Of a stretch of 64,000 nucleotides of DNA, positions 47,543 to 56,571 are shown one piece after another. The notes beneath the pieces are model-generated. The model ran no database searches. It was not told where the DNA came from and saw only the letters and a program-made list of their open reading frames with translations. A program made the translations under genes and the position numbers. The DNA is from Acidovorax radicis (GTDB lineage Bacteria > Pseudomonadota > Gammaproteobacteria > Burkholderiales > Burkholderiaceae_C), in NCBI RefSeq assembly GCF_020510705.1, contig NZ_CP075184.1, positions 62,001-126,000 on the forward strand, written 5' to 3'. Each line of letters starts with the position of its first letter. Within the stretch, counting starts at the first letter, position 1.

Positions 47543-47817
47543 GGCTTGTCTCACGAAACAGGGAGGTAAACGCCCCCGGCTGGTTCACAGCGGGGCCGAA
47601 AGCGGATGCTCTCTCATTCTCCCTTCTTGGGGCTGTCTGTGCCTGCTGTTTTTGCAATCGAATCTCATAATGCAAAATTATCATAAGCCCAGGGCATTTT
47701 TTTCACTAAATAAGTGGTAATTACCCTGCGGCCCCTGCAGTTTGACCGCTCGGTGGGTGTGCGCCATTCCCTGGCCGACGCTACGGAAAGGGCTGCCGGG
47801 GCAGCAAGGCAAAGTGG
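47543..47817. promoter_or_regulatory. icd upstream region and possible CRISPR leader
   Basis: A 275-base gap. Bases 47654-47720 are strikingly AT-rich compared with the surroundings (for example ATAATGCAAAATTATCAT). They could hold the icd promoter on the minus strand and/or a leader for the array on the plus strand. The final 100 bases before the first repeat are GC-rich with nothing recognised. Confidence 0.4.
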
Positions 47818-49184
47818 GTTGTAGCTCCCTCTCTCACCCCGGATAGCTACACTCAGCACCACCAGCCACCCCGCCGCCGAGCGGGTTGTAGCTCCCTCTC
47901 TCACCCCGGATAGCTACACTCGCTGCGTCCGCCTCACCCGTGGAGAACTTGGTTGTAGCTCCCTCTCTCACCCCGGATAGCTACACTCAGATCAAGCGGG
48001 TTCTGCGCGCCCAGCAATGTTGTAGCTCCCTCTCTCACCCCGGATAGCTACACTCGCAATGAGACGACGAACGACGATCAAAGAAGTTGTAGCTCCCTCT
48101 CTCACCCCGGATAGCTACACTCCAGGGAGGTAGCCGGGGTATCCATCCGCGAGTTGTAGCTCCCTCTCTCACCCCGGATAGCTACACTCTGCTGCTTGAT
48201 GGCGTTGGTGGTGTCCTTGGTTGTAGCTCCCTCTCTCACCCCGGATAGCTACACTCGACGTAGCTGTCACGGTCATCATCGGTGGGGTTGTAGCTCCCTC
48301 TCTCACCCCGGATAGCTACACTCATGGATACCTGGCTTGAGACGCTGGGCTATGTTGTAGCTCCCTCTCTCACCCCGGATAGCTACACTCATGAGGTGGT
48401 TGTGATTGGTGGCCTCGTAGGTTGTAGCTCCCTCTCTCACCCCGGATAGCTACACTCCCCGCCCCATTGCTGCCCTGCTGTTTGCCAGTTGTAGCTCCCT
48501 CTCTCACCCCGGATAGCTACACTCCCAACTCAAACGTGCTGGTCACCAAGTTGGTTGTAGCTCCCTCTCTCACCCCGGATAGCTACACTACGCAGCCCCC
48601 TGATATTGGTATCACTATTGTTGTAGCTCCCTCTCTCACCCCGGATAGCTACACTCTGGCGGGCTTCATGTCCGTTCCTTCGAACGTTGTAGCTCCCTCT
48701 CTCACCCCGGATAGCTACACTCCAGGCCACCGGGGTAATGGCGCACAGCGCGTTGTAGCTCCCTCTCTCACCCCGGATAGCTACACTTGTTGGCCAGCAA
48801 AGGCCTGATCGAGATTTGTTGTAGCTCCCTCTCTCACCCCGGATAGCTACACTCCCGCAAAGCCGCAGGGCGACCCCGGCGACGTTGTAGCTCCCTCTCT
48901 CACCCCGGATAGCTACACTAAGCTTGTTGAGTGGTGTTGTGAGGCTCCAGTTGTAGCTCCCTCTCTCACCCCGGATAGCTACACTGCCCCTTGATGCGGG
49001 TAAGCCGTGCGTGACGTTGTAGCTCCCTCTCTCACCCCGGATAGCTACACTTGAGAGCATCGTGCTGGGCCAGCCGGACGAGTTGTAGCTCCCTCTCTCA
49101 CCCCGGATAGCTACACTCCATAAAAACGCCGCCCGACCAAGCTGGATCGTTGTAGCTCCCTCTCTCACCCCGGATAGCTACACT
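47818..49184 (+). CRISPR. Type II-C CRISPR array, 21 repeats and 20 spacers
   Basis: A 36-bp repeat starting GTTGTAGCTCCC and ending GGATAGCTACACT occurs 21 times without a visible base change. The repeat resembles the Neisseria meningitidis type II-C repeat. Units 1-10 have a 67-base period (31-nt spacers, all starting with C), units 11-19 a 66-base period (30-nt spacers), and unit 20 is 67 bases. There is no degenerate end repeat. The tracrRNA at 53925 pairs with RNA of the plus strand, so crRNAs read left to right, spacer first then repeat. The repeat ends in TACACT, a possible -10 box. All spacers differ and none was seen to match the rest of the window. Confidence 0.98.
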
Positions 49185-49195
49185 TGGCCCTCTCG

Positions 49196-49232
49196 AAACC
49201 CGCTCCAGGCTTGGCTTGGAGCGGGTTTTCGT
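49196..49232. terminator. Shared terminator of CRISPR array and cas operon
   Basis: AAACCCGCTCCA pairs with TGGAGCGGGTTT across nine bases, with T-rich sequence after it on both strands. Array transcripts (plus) and cas2 transcripts (minus) both end here. Confidence 0.8.
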
Positions 49233-49248
49233 TTGTGAAATTAACCCT

Positions 49249-49581
49249 TCAAAACAACGCAATTTGGGCAGCGTTGACTTTTTTTTCCTGAAACAGCGGC
49301 AGCCCCACCAGCATCTTCATGCTGGCAAATTGTTTTTCGGTCACTGTCAATACCCGTACAGAGCCTTCAGGGGGTAAGTTTGCCAGCAAGCGTTTCATAT
49401 GCTTTTCTTCGGCGTCGCTGCCGTTCAAGATGCGGCCATACACCGAGTACTGGATCATGTCGTAGCCGTCGTTGAGCAAGAAGCGGCGGAACACGGTGTA
49501 GGCCCGGCGCTCGGCCTTGGTCACCACTGGCAAGTCGAAGAACACCATCATGCGCATGAATCGCCTCGTGGTCTGGCCCAT
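49249..49581 (-). CDS. cas2: CRISPR-associated endoribonuclease/adaptation protein Cas2
   Basis: A 110-residue Cas2. Ferredoxin-like fold with RRFMRMMVFFDLPVVTKAERR, whose Asp is the family catalytic/structural residue, then FRRFLLNDGYDMIQYSVYGRI. Together with Cas1 it forms the integrase that inserts new spacers. The start at 49581 keeps the conserved RRFMRM stretch; an ATG at 49557 with GAGG upstream is an alternative giving 102 residues. Last gene of cas9-cas1-cas2. Confidence 0.93.
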   Translation of the reverse strand: MGQTTRRFMRMMVFFDLPVVTKAERRAYTVFRRFLLNDGYDMIQYSVYGRILNGSDAEEKHMKRLLANLPPEGSVRVLTVTEKQFASMKMLVGLPLFQEKKVNAAQIALF

Positions 49582-49614
49582 GGTGATGATGTCGAAGCGT
49601 TGCTACAGCTACAG

Positions 49615-50523
49615 CTACATCTCAAATCTGTGCTGGTCTAGGCCCACCAGCCTGGGCAACTCCAGGGCTTGTTCGCCGCCGCCGTCCAGCAGCCTGGCCA
49701 ACGACTCTGCCGCCTGCTCGATGGAAGACAGCACGCTCATGCGGCCACGCGGCATGGCCACGTCCACGTTCAGCAGGCCCACCAAGGCCACCTTGTCGGT
49801 AGGGCTCAGGTCGCCGTCCGTCTCTGCCGGGCAGTTTTGCGCCACATGCAGGTCCACGATGGCGCGATACGGTTCGATCAGGTCGTCGGCCAGGTTGAAG
49901 GCGTTTTGCTCGCTGCTGTGAAACAGCCCCACGCTGGGCAGCAAGCCATGCGCTACCAGCGCACGGGCGCAGGCACCGCGCATCACGGCGTAACCGTAGT
50001 CCAGGGCGGCATTTACCCAGCCTTCCTGGCTGCGGTGAAAGCTGCGTCCAAACAGTTGCGGAAAGTAATACGCGCTGGCCTGCGCTTCCATATTGCCGGT
50101 ATCGCCCGAGCGCACCCTGCGTGCATACGAGGCCAGGCGGTCTGCGCCAGAGACAGCCAGCAGTTGCAGGCACCGGGTCTGGTTGTCGATCTTGCTTTGC
50201 ACGATGGTGGCCCATGCACGCTTGGCGGTGGGCTTGTCAATGCTCAGCTGCAGGCGCTGCATGCGGGTAGCACGGCTGTGCTGCAAGAAGGGCAAAAAAA
50301 CGCCATTAGGCTGGTGGTTGTCGCCTGTGCTGTACATGCCAATGCCGTATTCGGCGCAGGCCGAAAGCACAGGGTGCGTGAGCGTGATCTCGCGGTGGTT
50401 GAGCACGATTACCGCGATGTCTTCAAACGGTACACGGGCCGATTGCTCTTGCTCCACCACCAGCGCGAAATGCTCGCGCTTGAGCTTGGCGGGCTTGCTG
50501 ACGATGACGCTACGCCAGACCAT
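49615..50523 (-). CDS. cas1: CRISPR integrase Cas1 (type II)
   Basis: A 302-residue Cas1. Beta-rich N-terminal domain beginning MVWRSVIVSKPAKLKREHFALVV; helical C-terminal integrase domain with the metal-ligand Glu in MEAQASAYYF, His in GLFHSSEQNAFNLADDLIEPYR and the following Asp residues. The ATG at 50523 lies inside the end of cas9, a 14-base overlap, so the two are translationally coupled. Acts with Cas2, and in type II probably with Cas9, in spacer acquisition. Confidence 0.95.
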   Translation of the reverse strand: MVWRSVIVSKPAKLKREHFALVVEQEQSARVPFEDIAVIVLNHREITLTHPVLSACAEYGIGMYSTGDNHQPNGVFLPFLQHSRATRMQRLQLSIDKPTAKRAWATIVQSKIDNQTRCLQLLAVSGADRLASYARRVRSGDTGNMEAQASAYYFPQLFGRSFHRSQEGWVNAALDYGYAVMRGACARALVAHGLLPSVGLFHSSEQNAFNLADDLIEPYRAIVDLHVAQNCPAETDGDLSPTDKVALVGLLNVDVAMPRGRMSVLSSIEQAAESLARLLDGGGEQALELPRLVGLDQHRFEM

Positions 50524-53500
50524 GACGCTGCTCCGGCCGGGTGGGGTGGCTTGTTCCCAGAACGTCGACATTCAACTTTCGTATCGATAGCGCTGTTTTC
50601 GCACCGATGCCACGAATGAGCCCGTCTTTGCCGACATCGCTTGCCCGATCGTGCGCCCAAAGATTCAATGCACCGGTTGATCGATCACAACCAGAGTAGT
50701 AGCCAACGTACTGTTCCTTTTTAAGGCATATCTTCAGCAGGTCGTTGCTGTACACGGAAAACAAAAACTCAAAACTCTCATCCACAAGCGTCCACTCCTC
50801 CTCGTCCTTGAACGCCACGATCGCCCGGTTGGGCAAGCCAGTCACCCGGTTGTGCACGTACACCGGTACTAGGTGGAACTTGCCCGCCTTGGTGAACACG
50901 TCCACACGCAGCATAGTGTCGTTCTTGGCAATGCCACCACGAATGGGGATGCCGCTGAGTTTGTCGATCACCAGCTTGACGGTTCGCACAATGGGGCCAG
51001 TGGGATTCCCGTCCTTGTCGGGCTTATAGAACGGTTGGTCTGGGCCGAAGGCTTTGTCGGCTTTGCCGCCATGGACTTCCAGGCGTGCGCGAATGGCGGC
51101 GTACAGCTTGGCATTGCGGTGCGGGTCTGCCAAGTTGTCCAGGTCCTTGAGGGTCAGGCTCGATAGAGGTACTTTCTGCACCACTCCGCCTTGCTTGCGC
51201 AGCGCTTCGGGTTGGGCATAGATCGTTTCTTTGTGCACCGCCCCGTCATTACGCCGCTGGGGAGCTCGCGACACAAACAGCGTGCGCACCCCCAGCAAGT
51301 CCTGCTCCGAATACGTACCCAGCCTTTGCAAATCTTCGCGCAGTGCCTGCAGGTCGTCCGAATACAAGCGTGCCTGCAGCTCGTGCCTGAAGTGCGCCCA
51401 GGGTTCTGGAAAGTGCAGCACGCCGCGAGCATGGGCCTCGGGGTTGAGGATCTCGCCAGTTTCCGGGTCAGGGAATCCCTCCTTCAAGTAGGCCACTTCC
51501 TTGTTGCGAGAATAGTCAGCCAGGGCTTTCACCATGGCGTGGCTGCAGGCGGCCACTACGGCGGCATCTAGTGCGTGGTGGCGGTCGCTCTCGCTGCGCA
51601 CCTTGCTCAGGCCCCAGCGGGCGCGCAAAAAGGCCGTGAGTTGCCCATTGACCACCACGCAGCGCTTGTTGGCATTGCCGTCGGCACGTGGGGCCAACTG
51701 CAGGTGTTCCTCCACATAGTTTTTGAAGAACTTGCAGATGTAGCGTGTGTCATTGAGGTTGCGGTCTTTGAAGCCGCTGGCCTCTTCGGCCCCGTAGTTC
51801 TTACGCAGCAAGCGGTTGCGCTTGGCCATGCGGTAGCTCTTGTTGCCGTTCACCCACGCTGCATAGTTGCGCCAGCGGTCGCCGTCTTCGCCCCCGGCAA
51901 AGATGGTTAGGTATTCATACGCGGTGCGGTTGCCCTTGTTCTGGTTCTCGCGCGTCAGCACCAGCACCTTGTTGTTCTTGCTGTCGTCGTAGCTGCGCGA
52001 GTAGGGCAGCGCGTGGTCGATCTGCGCATAGTTGGCATCGTTGAGGACGCGATCAATGTCCAGGCCTTCCAGCGAGTACGCACACTTGCCATGTTGCTCG
52101 CGGTAAAGCATCCACTTTTCAAAAACAATGCCTTTGGGACGATAGCCATGGTCTTGTTCAAAGCTCTCCCGGGCCTTGTCGTTGCGATCTCTGAATTCCT
52201 CCTGCAGTTTTTTGACTTCGCGCCGCTCATCTAGTGGCCGCGACAAATCTCTTGCCATTTCAATGTGCACGGCAGACAGGCTGCCATGCTTCTTGATGAT
52301 GGCGTTCACCACCTTGCGCGCCTGGTTCAAGGCTCGTAGTACCACGGGGTTGCGCGGTACGTCGATGTCATCGCGGAACACCATGGAGCCGGTGCTGCTA
52401 CGCTCGTCCTTGTAGAACGACGGCAGGTAGGACCTTGTGCCCGTGCCAAGCACCACGCGCTGGCTGTGGTGGCCGTAGTCGCTGATTTGCGCCACCGCCT
52501 CGTCGTAGCGCAGGCCGCGCTCCATGTGCGGAACGATCTGGCGCAGCGCCTTGAGCGACAGCGCATGAAACTTGTCAAAGCGCAGCCCCAGCAATACCGG
52601 TATGACTGCCTGCGCTTGCGGCAGCTCCAGTGCGGCAAGTTCGCGCTCCACTTCGGCATCGTCCTTGTAGACGCTGAGCACCCAGCCAATGCCGTCAAGC
52701 CACTGCGACTGCCCGTCCAACGCGGCTACGCTGACTTGCTGCCACACAGCTTGCAGCCCGGCTTTGCTTAACGCCTTGCGCAGGTCGTGCCAAGCAGGCA
52801 GTTTCACCAGGGGCTGGTCTTCTGGGTCCTTGACTTTGCCTGCTTCTTTTTGCGCTTCGCTGGGATAGGCCAAGCCACCGAAGCGGGCAGTGTCGGGTAT
52901 GTAGCCTGCCTTGACGAGCGCCGCCTTGAGCGTTTTGTACTTGAACTGCTCGGTTTGGTAGGGCAGCGGCAGCGCCAACGCGCGCTCGTCTTGCGTCAGC
53001 GGGCGCGATACACCATCCACCACCACGCGCAGGTTGTTCAGCCGGGTGAGCCAGACATGTCGCTCTGCGGAATAGCTGGCTTTGGGTGCGCGAAATTCGG
53101 ATTTCTCAAATGTGCAGTGACCCAGCATTTTGAGCAGATCCGCGCCCGCCAGTGCGGGCTTCTGGCGCCAGAACAAACCACTTCTTTGGTCGCCGTTGCC
53201 GCGCACGCGTTGTTCAAACTCTGCTCCGGCGTGCGGGTTACCAAGCCTGCGCTGGTGCTCAAACAGCAAGGAAAACTCTTTGTCGAGCAGAACCCTGGAA
53301 AGCGCCTTGTCGTACTCGCCACGTTTGTTGCGCTGGGCGTGCGGAAATTCCGCCAGCACCATTTCAGCAGCGGTGCGGTAGCCCTTGGCGGTCATTTTGG
53401 CGGCGGTGTCGGCCAGGCCCTTTTTCACGCGGCCACTTTCACCCTTGCCGTCCCCTTCGGCCTGCATCTCCTCGGCCTTGCTGGCCCAGTGAAACCCGCG

Positions 53501-53899
53501 GTGCTTGCACAGGTGGTAGATCACGCGGGCCCACTCTTGTTTTGAAAGCAGGCGATCCAGTCCCTCAGCGCGCAATTGCCAGGTGGAGATCGAAGCGGAT
53601 GGCTGTTGTTTGAAAAACGCTGCGTTGTCGATCAAGCCTTCCTGTTTGAGCAACCGCCCCAATTTCGTCAGGCGCCAGCTTCTGCGGTACAGCCGCCTGC
53701 GCAAAAGGCGGGCCTGGCGTCTGGCCAGGTTCAATGACTCGCCTTCTTTCGCAGTCTCTGCCTTGTCGAAGCAGCGCACGCCAATGTCGACAATGCGCGC
53801 CTCGTTCAAGACGGCCCAGCCGACGGATGCAATGCCAATGTCCAGGCCCAGGGTCAGAAATTGGGGGGTGGGAGGCGTGTCGTTTGCCGCTTGATTCAT
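50510..53899 (-). CDS. cas9: CRISPR-associated endonuclease Cas9, type II-C
   Basis: A 1129-residue Cas9, in the type II-C size range. RuvC-I is FLTLGLDIGIASVGWAVL with catalytic Asp20; an Arg-rich bridge helix follows (about 60-85, RLLRRRLYRRSWRL); RuvC-II has Glu547 in VHIEMARDL; the HNH domain has Asp628-His629 in IDHALPYSRS and Asn654 near ENQNKGN; RuvC-III has His774/775 and Asp778 in HHALDAAVV. All catalytic residues expected for both strand cuts are present. The C-terminal PAM-interacting region cannot be decoded by eye. AGGAAG precedes the ATG. A divergent tracrRNA lies upstream. Confidence 0.97.
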   Translation of the reverse strand: MNQAANDTPPTPQFLTLGLDIGIASVGWAVLNEARIVDIGVRCFDKAETAKEGESLNLARRQARLLRRRLYRRSWRLTKLGRLLKQEGLIDNAAFFKQQPSASISTWQLRAEGLDRLLSKQEWARVIYHLCKHRGFHWASKAEEMQAEGDGKGESGRVKKGLADTAAKMTAKGYRTAAEMVLAEFPHAQRNKRGEYDKALSRVLLDKEFSLLFEHQRRLGNPHAGAEFEQRVRGNGDQRSGLFWRQKPALAGADLLKMLGHCTFEKSEFRAPKASYSAERHVWLTRLNNLRVVVDGVSRPLTQDERALALPLPYQTEQFKYKTLKAALVKAGYIPDTARFGGLAYPSEAQKEAGKVKDPEDQPLVKLPAWHDLRKALSKAGLQAVWQQVSVAALDGQSQWLDGIGWVLSVYKDDAEVERELAALELPQAQAVIPVLLGLRFDKFHALSLKALRQIVPHMERGLRYDEAVAQISDYGHHSQRVVLGTGTRSYLPSFYKDERSSTGSMVFRDDIDVPRNPVVLRALNQARKVVNAIIKKHGSLSAVHIEMARDLSRPLDERREVKKLQEEFRDRNDKARESFEQDHGYRPKGIVFEKWMLYREQHGKCAYSLEGLDIDRVLNDANYAQIDHALPYSRSYDDSKNNKVLVLTRENQNKGNRTAYEYLTIFAGGEDGDRWRNYAAWVNGNKSYRMAKRNRLLRKNYGAEEASGFKDRNLNDTRYICKFFKNYVEEHLQLAPRADGNANKRCVVVNGQLTAFLRARWGLSKVRSESDRHHALDAAVVAACSHAMVKALADYSRNKEVAYLKEGFPDPETGEILNPEAHARGVLHFPEPWAHFRHELQARLYSDDLQALREDLQRLGTYSEQDLLGVRTLFVSRAPQRRNDGAVHKETIYAQPEALRKQGGVVQKVPLSSLTLKDLDNLADPHRNAKLYAAIRARLEVHGGKADKAFGPDQPFYKPDKDGNPTGPIVRTVKLVIDKLSGIPIRGGIAKNDTMLRVDVFTKAGKFHLVPVYVHNRVTGLPNRAIVAFKDEEEWTLVDESFEFLFSVYSNDLLKICLKKEQYVGYYSGCDRSTGALNLWAHDRASDVGKDGLIRGIGAKTALSIRKLNVDVLGTSHPTRPEQRHGLA

Positions 53900-53918
53900 G
53901 TGGTCTTCCTGCTACACT
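53891..53918 (+). promoter_or_regulatory. tracrRNA promoter overlapping the cas9 start
   Basis: TTGATT at 53891-53896 and TACACT at 53913-53918 are spaced by 16 bases; TGC precedes the -10. It overlaps the cas9 start codon at 53897-53899 and the cas9 ribosome-binding site on the opposite strand. The -10 has the same TACACT as the end of every CRISPR repeat. Confidence 0.65.
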
Positions 53919-53924
53919 CGCTCC

Positions 53925-54026
53925 GTTTGTAGTTATCCGGGGTGAGAGCCGTTGCTGCAATAAGGAGGGGCCGAAACGCCCCGTCCGTACCCAAAAGCCT
54001 GGCAGGGCAACCTGCCAGGCTTTTTC
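53925..54026 (+). ncRNA. tracrRNA
   Basis: Anti-repeat segment TTTGTAGTTATCCGGGGTGA, then GAGCCGTTGCTGCAATAAGG, complementary to most of the repeat and near-identical in layout to the N. meningitidis tracrRNA (GAGAACCGUUGCUACAAUAAGG). It is followed by a short GGGGC-CGAAAC-GCCCC hairpin and an intrinsic terminator. Predicted length is about 100 nt. It pairs with the plus-strand crRNA repeat and guides trimming and Cas9 loading. It is transcribed away from cas9. Confidence 0.93.
53996..54025 (+). terminator. tracrRNA terminator
   Basis: AGCCTGGCAGG pairs with CCTGCCAGGCT across GCAA, then TTTTT. Confidence 0.93.
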
Positions 54027-54169
54027 ATTGTCTGGGTTCGCAGGCTTTTGTCAAAAAATGTATCGCTAAGGTGAGCTTCGTTCCCTTGTCTATGGCCGAC
54101 GTGAGAGGCTTAACGAGCATGAAAAAAGCGCCGCAAGCGGCGCTGTTGTTCTGAAGTTCGGCTGCTGCT

Positions 54170-55594
54170 TCACAGTGCAAAAATCTTCCCCGGGTTCAGG
54201 ATGTTCTTCGGGTCCAGCGCGCGCTTGATGGCACGCATCATGTCCACCGCGCCTGCGCCGGTTTCGTCCAGCAAAAAGCCCATCTTGTGAATGCCCACAC
54301 CGTGCTCACCCGTGCAGGTGCCGCCCATGCTCAGGGCCCGGGCGACCAGGGTGTGGTTCATGGCTTCGGCCTTCGTGCGTTCTTCGGCGCTGTTGGGGTC
54401 GATGAGGTAGCCGAAGTGGAAGTTGCCGTCGCCCACGTGGCCGACGAGGAAGTAGGGGATGCCGCTGCCTTCCACCTCGTCCACCGATTCGAGCAGGCAG
54501 TCGGCCAGGCGGCTGATGGGCACGCAGGTGTCGGTGCTGATGGCGCGGCAGCCGGGGCGGCTTTGCACGGCGGCAAAGTAGGCGTTGTGCCGGGCGGTCC
54601 ACAGGCGGGTGCGTTCCTCGGGCGTGCTGGCCCATTCAAAGGCCTGGCCGCCAAATTCGTTGGCAATGTCCTGTACGGTTTCGGCCTGCTCCTTCACGCT
54701 GGCGGGCGAGCCGTGGAACTCCATCAGCAGCATGGGTTCTTCGTGCAGGCCTAGCTTGCTGTGGGCGTTGACCATGCGCACGGTGTGGCGGTCAATCAGC
54801 TCCACGCGGGCAATGGGCACGCCCAGCTGGATGGTCTGGATGGTGGTGCGCACGGCCGCTTCGATGCTGGGGAAGGAGCAGATGGCGGCGCTGACCGCCT
54901 CGGGCAGGGGGTACAGGCGCACGGTGATCTCGGTCATGATGCCCAGCGTGCCCTCGCTGCCCACCATCAGGCGCGTGAGGTCGTAGCCCGCGCTGCTCTT
55001 TTTGGCACGGGTGCCGGTGTGGATGACTTCGCCGCTGGCAGTGACCACTTGCAGCGCCAGCACGTTCTCGCGCATGGTGCCGTAGCGCACGGCGTTGGTG
55101 CCGCTGGCGCGGGTGGCGCACATGCCGCCGATGCTGGCGTCGGCACCGGGGTCGATGGGGAAGAACAGGCCCGTGTCCTTGATGGCCTCGTTCAAGGCTT
55201 TGCGCGTGATGCCGGGCTGCACCGTCACCGTGAGGTCTTCGGCATTGATGCTCAGCACCTGGTTCATGCGGCTCACGTCGATACTGATGCCGCCCTGCAC
55301 GGCCAGCAGGTGGCCTTCGAGCGACGAGCCTGCGCCGTAGGGGATGACCGGCACTTCGTATTGACTGGTCAGCTTGACCGCATCGGCCACGTCCTGCGTG
55401 CTCTCGGCAAACACCACGGCCGAGGGCGGTGGTGCCTGCAGCGAGCCTTCGTCGCGGCCATGCTGCTCGCGCACCGCCTGTGCCAGCGAGCACTGCGCAC
55501 CAAAGCGGGCCTGCAGTGCGTCGATGAGTGCGGGGGGCACGTCGCGCAGTTTGATTTCGGGCAGCAGGTGGGCGGCAGCGGTGGGGGCGTTCAT
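54170..55594 (-). CDS. FAD-linked oxidase, D-lactate/2-hydroxyacid dehydrogenase type
   Basis: A 474-residue flavoenzyme of the FAD_binding_4/FAD-oxidase C family (GlcD/DLD-like). The FAD domain shows VIPYGAGSSLEGHLLAVQGGISIDVSRMN and the C-terminal part shows VGHVGDGNFHFGYLID, CTGEHGVGIHKMGFL and LDPKNILNPGKIFAL. It oxidises a D-2-hydroxyacid such as D-lactate or D-2-hydroxyglutarate with electrons passed to quinone or cytochrome. The start ATG at 55594 is preceded by GGAGAC. The substrate is not fixed by sequence alone. Confidence 0.92.
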   Translation of the reverse strand: MNAPTAAAHLLPEIKLRDVPPALIDALQARFGAQCSLAQAVREQHGRDEGSLQAPPPSAVVFAESTQDVADAVKLTSQYEVPVIPYGAGSSLEGHLLAVQGGISIDVSRMNQVLSINAEDLTVTVQPGITRKALNEAIKDTGLFFPIDPGADASIGGMCATRASGTNAVRYGTMRENVLALQVVTASGEVIHTGTRAKKSSAGYDLTRLMVGSEGTLGIMTEITVRLYPLPEAVSAAICSFPSIEAAVRTTIQTIQLGVPIARVELIDRHTVRMVNAHSKLGLHEEPMLLMEFHGSPASVKEQAETVQDIANEFGGQAFEWASTPEERTRLWTARHNAYFAAVQSRPGCRAISTDTCVPISRLADCLLESVDEVEGSGIPYFLVGHVGDGNFHFGYLIDPNSAEERTKAEAMNHTLVARALSMGGTCTGEHGVGIHKMGFLLDETGAGAVDMMRAIKRALDPKNILNPGKIFAL

Positions 55595-55788
55595 GGGCGG
55601 GTCTCCTGGGTAAGCCGAAAAGAATACCACCAGGGTCTCGGCGCTACCAAAGGCCCCGTCACGTCCATGGGGGAGATGGGCAGTGTGTGTGCACACGGGC
55701 GGCGCTCGCATGCTTTCGCACCCAACGCGCCAAGCGCGCGGGGCATGCACCTGCTTGCACCCCACGCGCCTTGGCGCGGGTTGTCTGG

Positions 55789-56571
55789 TCAGCTGGTCGC
55801 CAGCGCGTTGGCCAGCAAGGCCGAGTCGCCCTTTTCTTGCAGCGCACTCACGTTGGGGTATGAGCCGCTGGGGCGTGGCACCACCACCAGCGTGTGCACC
55901 GAGGTGCTCGACAGGTTGATCTGCGTGGTGTAGTCGAACAGCACGTTGCTCTGGTCATTTTTGGTGGTGAGGCGGATGCGGTAGGTGCCCGCATTGAGTG
56001 TTCCAAAGTCACTCAGCTCTCCATAGGCACTCACGGTGGCCGTCGGGCTCAAGCCGCTCAGGCTTGTGGTGTTGGTGACGTAAAGGTCCAGGCCCGTCAG
56101 GCTTTCAGCCGCGTGAAACAGGCGCACCTTCACGCTGCCGCTGCCTGCGCTGCTGTTGGTCTCGGCAAAAAAGCGAAATTTCATGTTGTTGGCCAGTGAG
56201 CCATACGCCAGCACGCTCGTGTAGCTGTCTTCGTCCAGCGTTCGTGTTTCCGTGAGCTGCGCTGACGAGCCCCCGCCGTTGTACAGAGCAAACTGGGTGG
56301 AGTCGGCATCCACGGTGCGCCAGCTGGTGATGGAGCCGCCGTTGGAGAGCTTGGAGACCTCCTGGGTGCTGCCCAGATAGAAGTCCGCCTGGGTGTCATC
56401 CACCGTGGCGTTGATGAACCGCACGTTGGCTTCGCTGCCAAGCCCGCCGCCGCAACCCGCCAGAGTCAGCAGGCCGCCGCTGCCGATCAACCCCAGTGCA
56501 GATACCAGCAGGCGGCGTCGCCCGGGGGCGTGTGCAAGTGCTGCAGAGTCGATTGGCGTAGGGTGGGACAC
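55789..56571 (-). CDS. DUF4397 exported lipoprotein
   Basis: A 260-residue predicted lipoprotein. A Tat- or Sec-like signal with RRRLL is followed by a lipobox-like LAGC. Two Ig-like DUF4397 modules follow: VRFINATVDDTQADFYLG with SYTSVLAYGSLANNMKFRFF, and VRLFHAAESLTGLDLYV with STVHTLVVVPRP-like wording. The module is found in cell-surface proteins of unclear role. GTG at 56571 is chosen because AAGGAAA precedes it and the signal peptide follows; no good ATG exists. The preceding 160 bases before its stop are GC-rich with two hairpins (about 55715-55780) of unknown role. Confidence 0.78.
   Translation of the reverse strand: MSHPTPIDSAALAHAPGRRRLLVSALGLIGSGGLLTLAGCGGGLGSEANVRFINATVDDTQADFYLGSTQEVSKLSNGGSITSWRTVDADSTQFALYNGGGSSAQLTETRTLDEDSYTSVLAYGSLANNMKFRFFAETNSSAGSGSVKVRLFHAAESLTGLDLYVTNTTSLSGLSPTATVSAYGELSDFGTLNAGTYRIRLTTKNDQSNVLFDYTTQINLSSTSVHTLVVVPRPSGSYPNVSALQEKGDSALLANALATS

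Noticed and set aside
49600..49620. GTAGCT repeated three times at the cas1-cas2 junction, like the start of the CRISPR repeat
   Set aside because: Only six-base units match; it is a short tandem repeat near the cas1 stop, not a degenerate CRISPR repeat.
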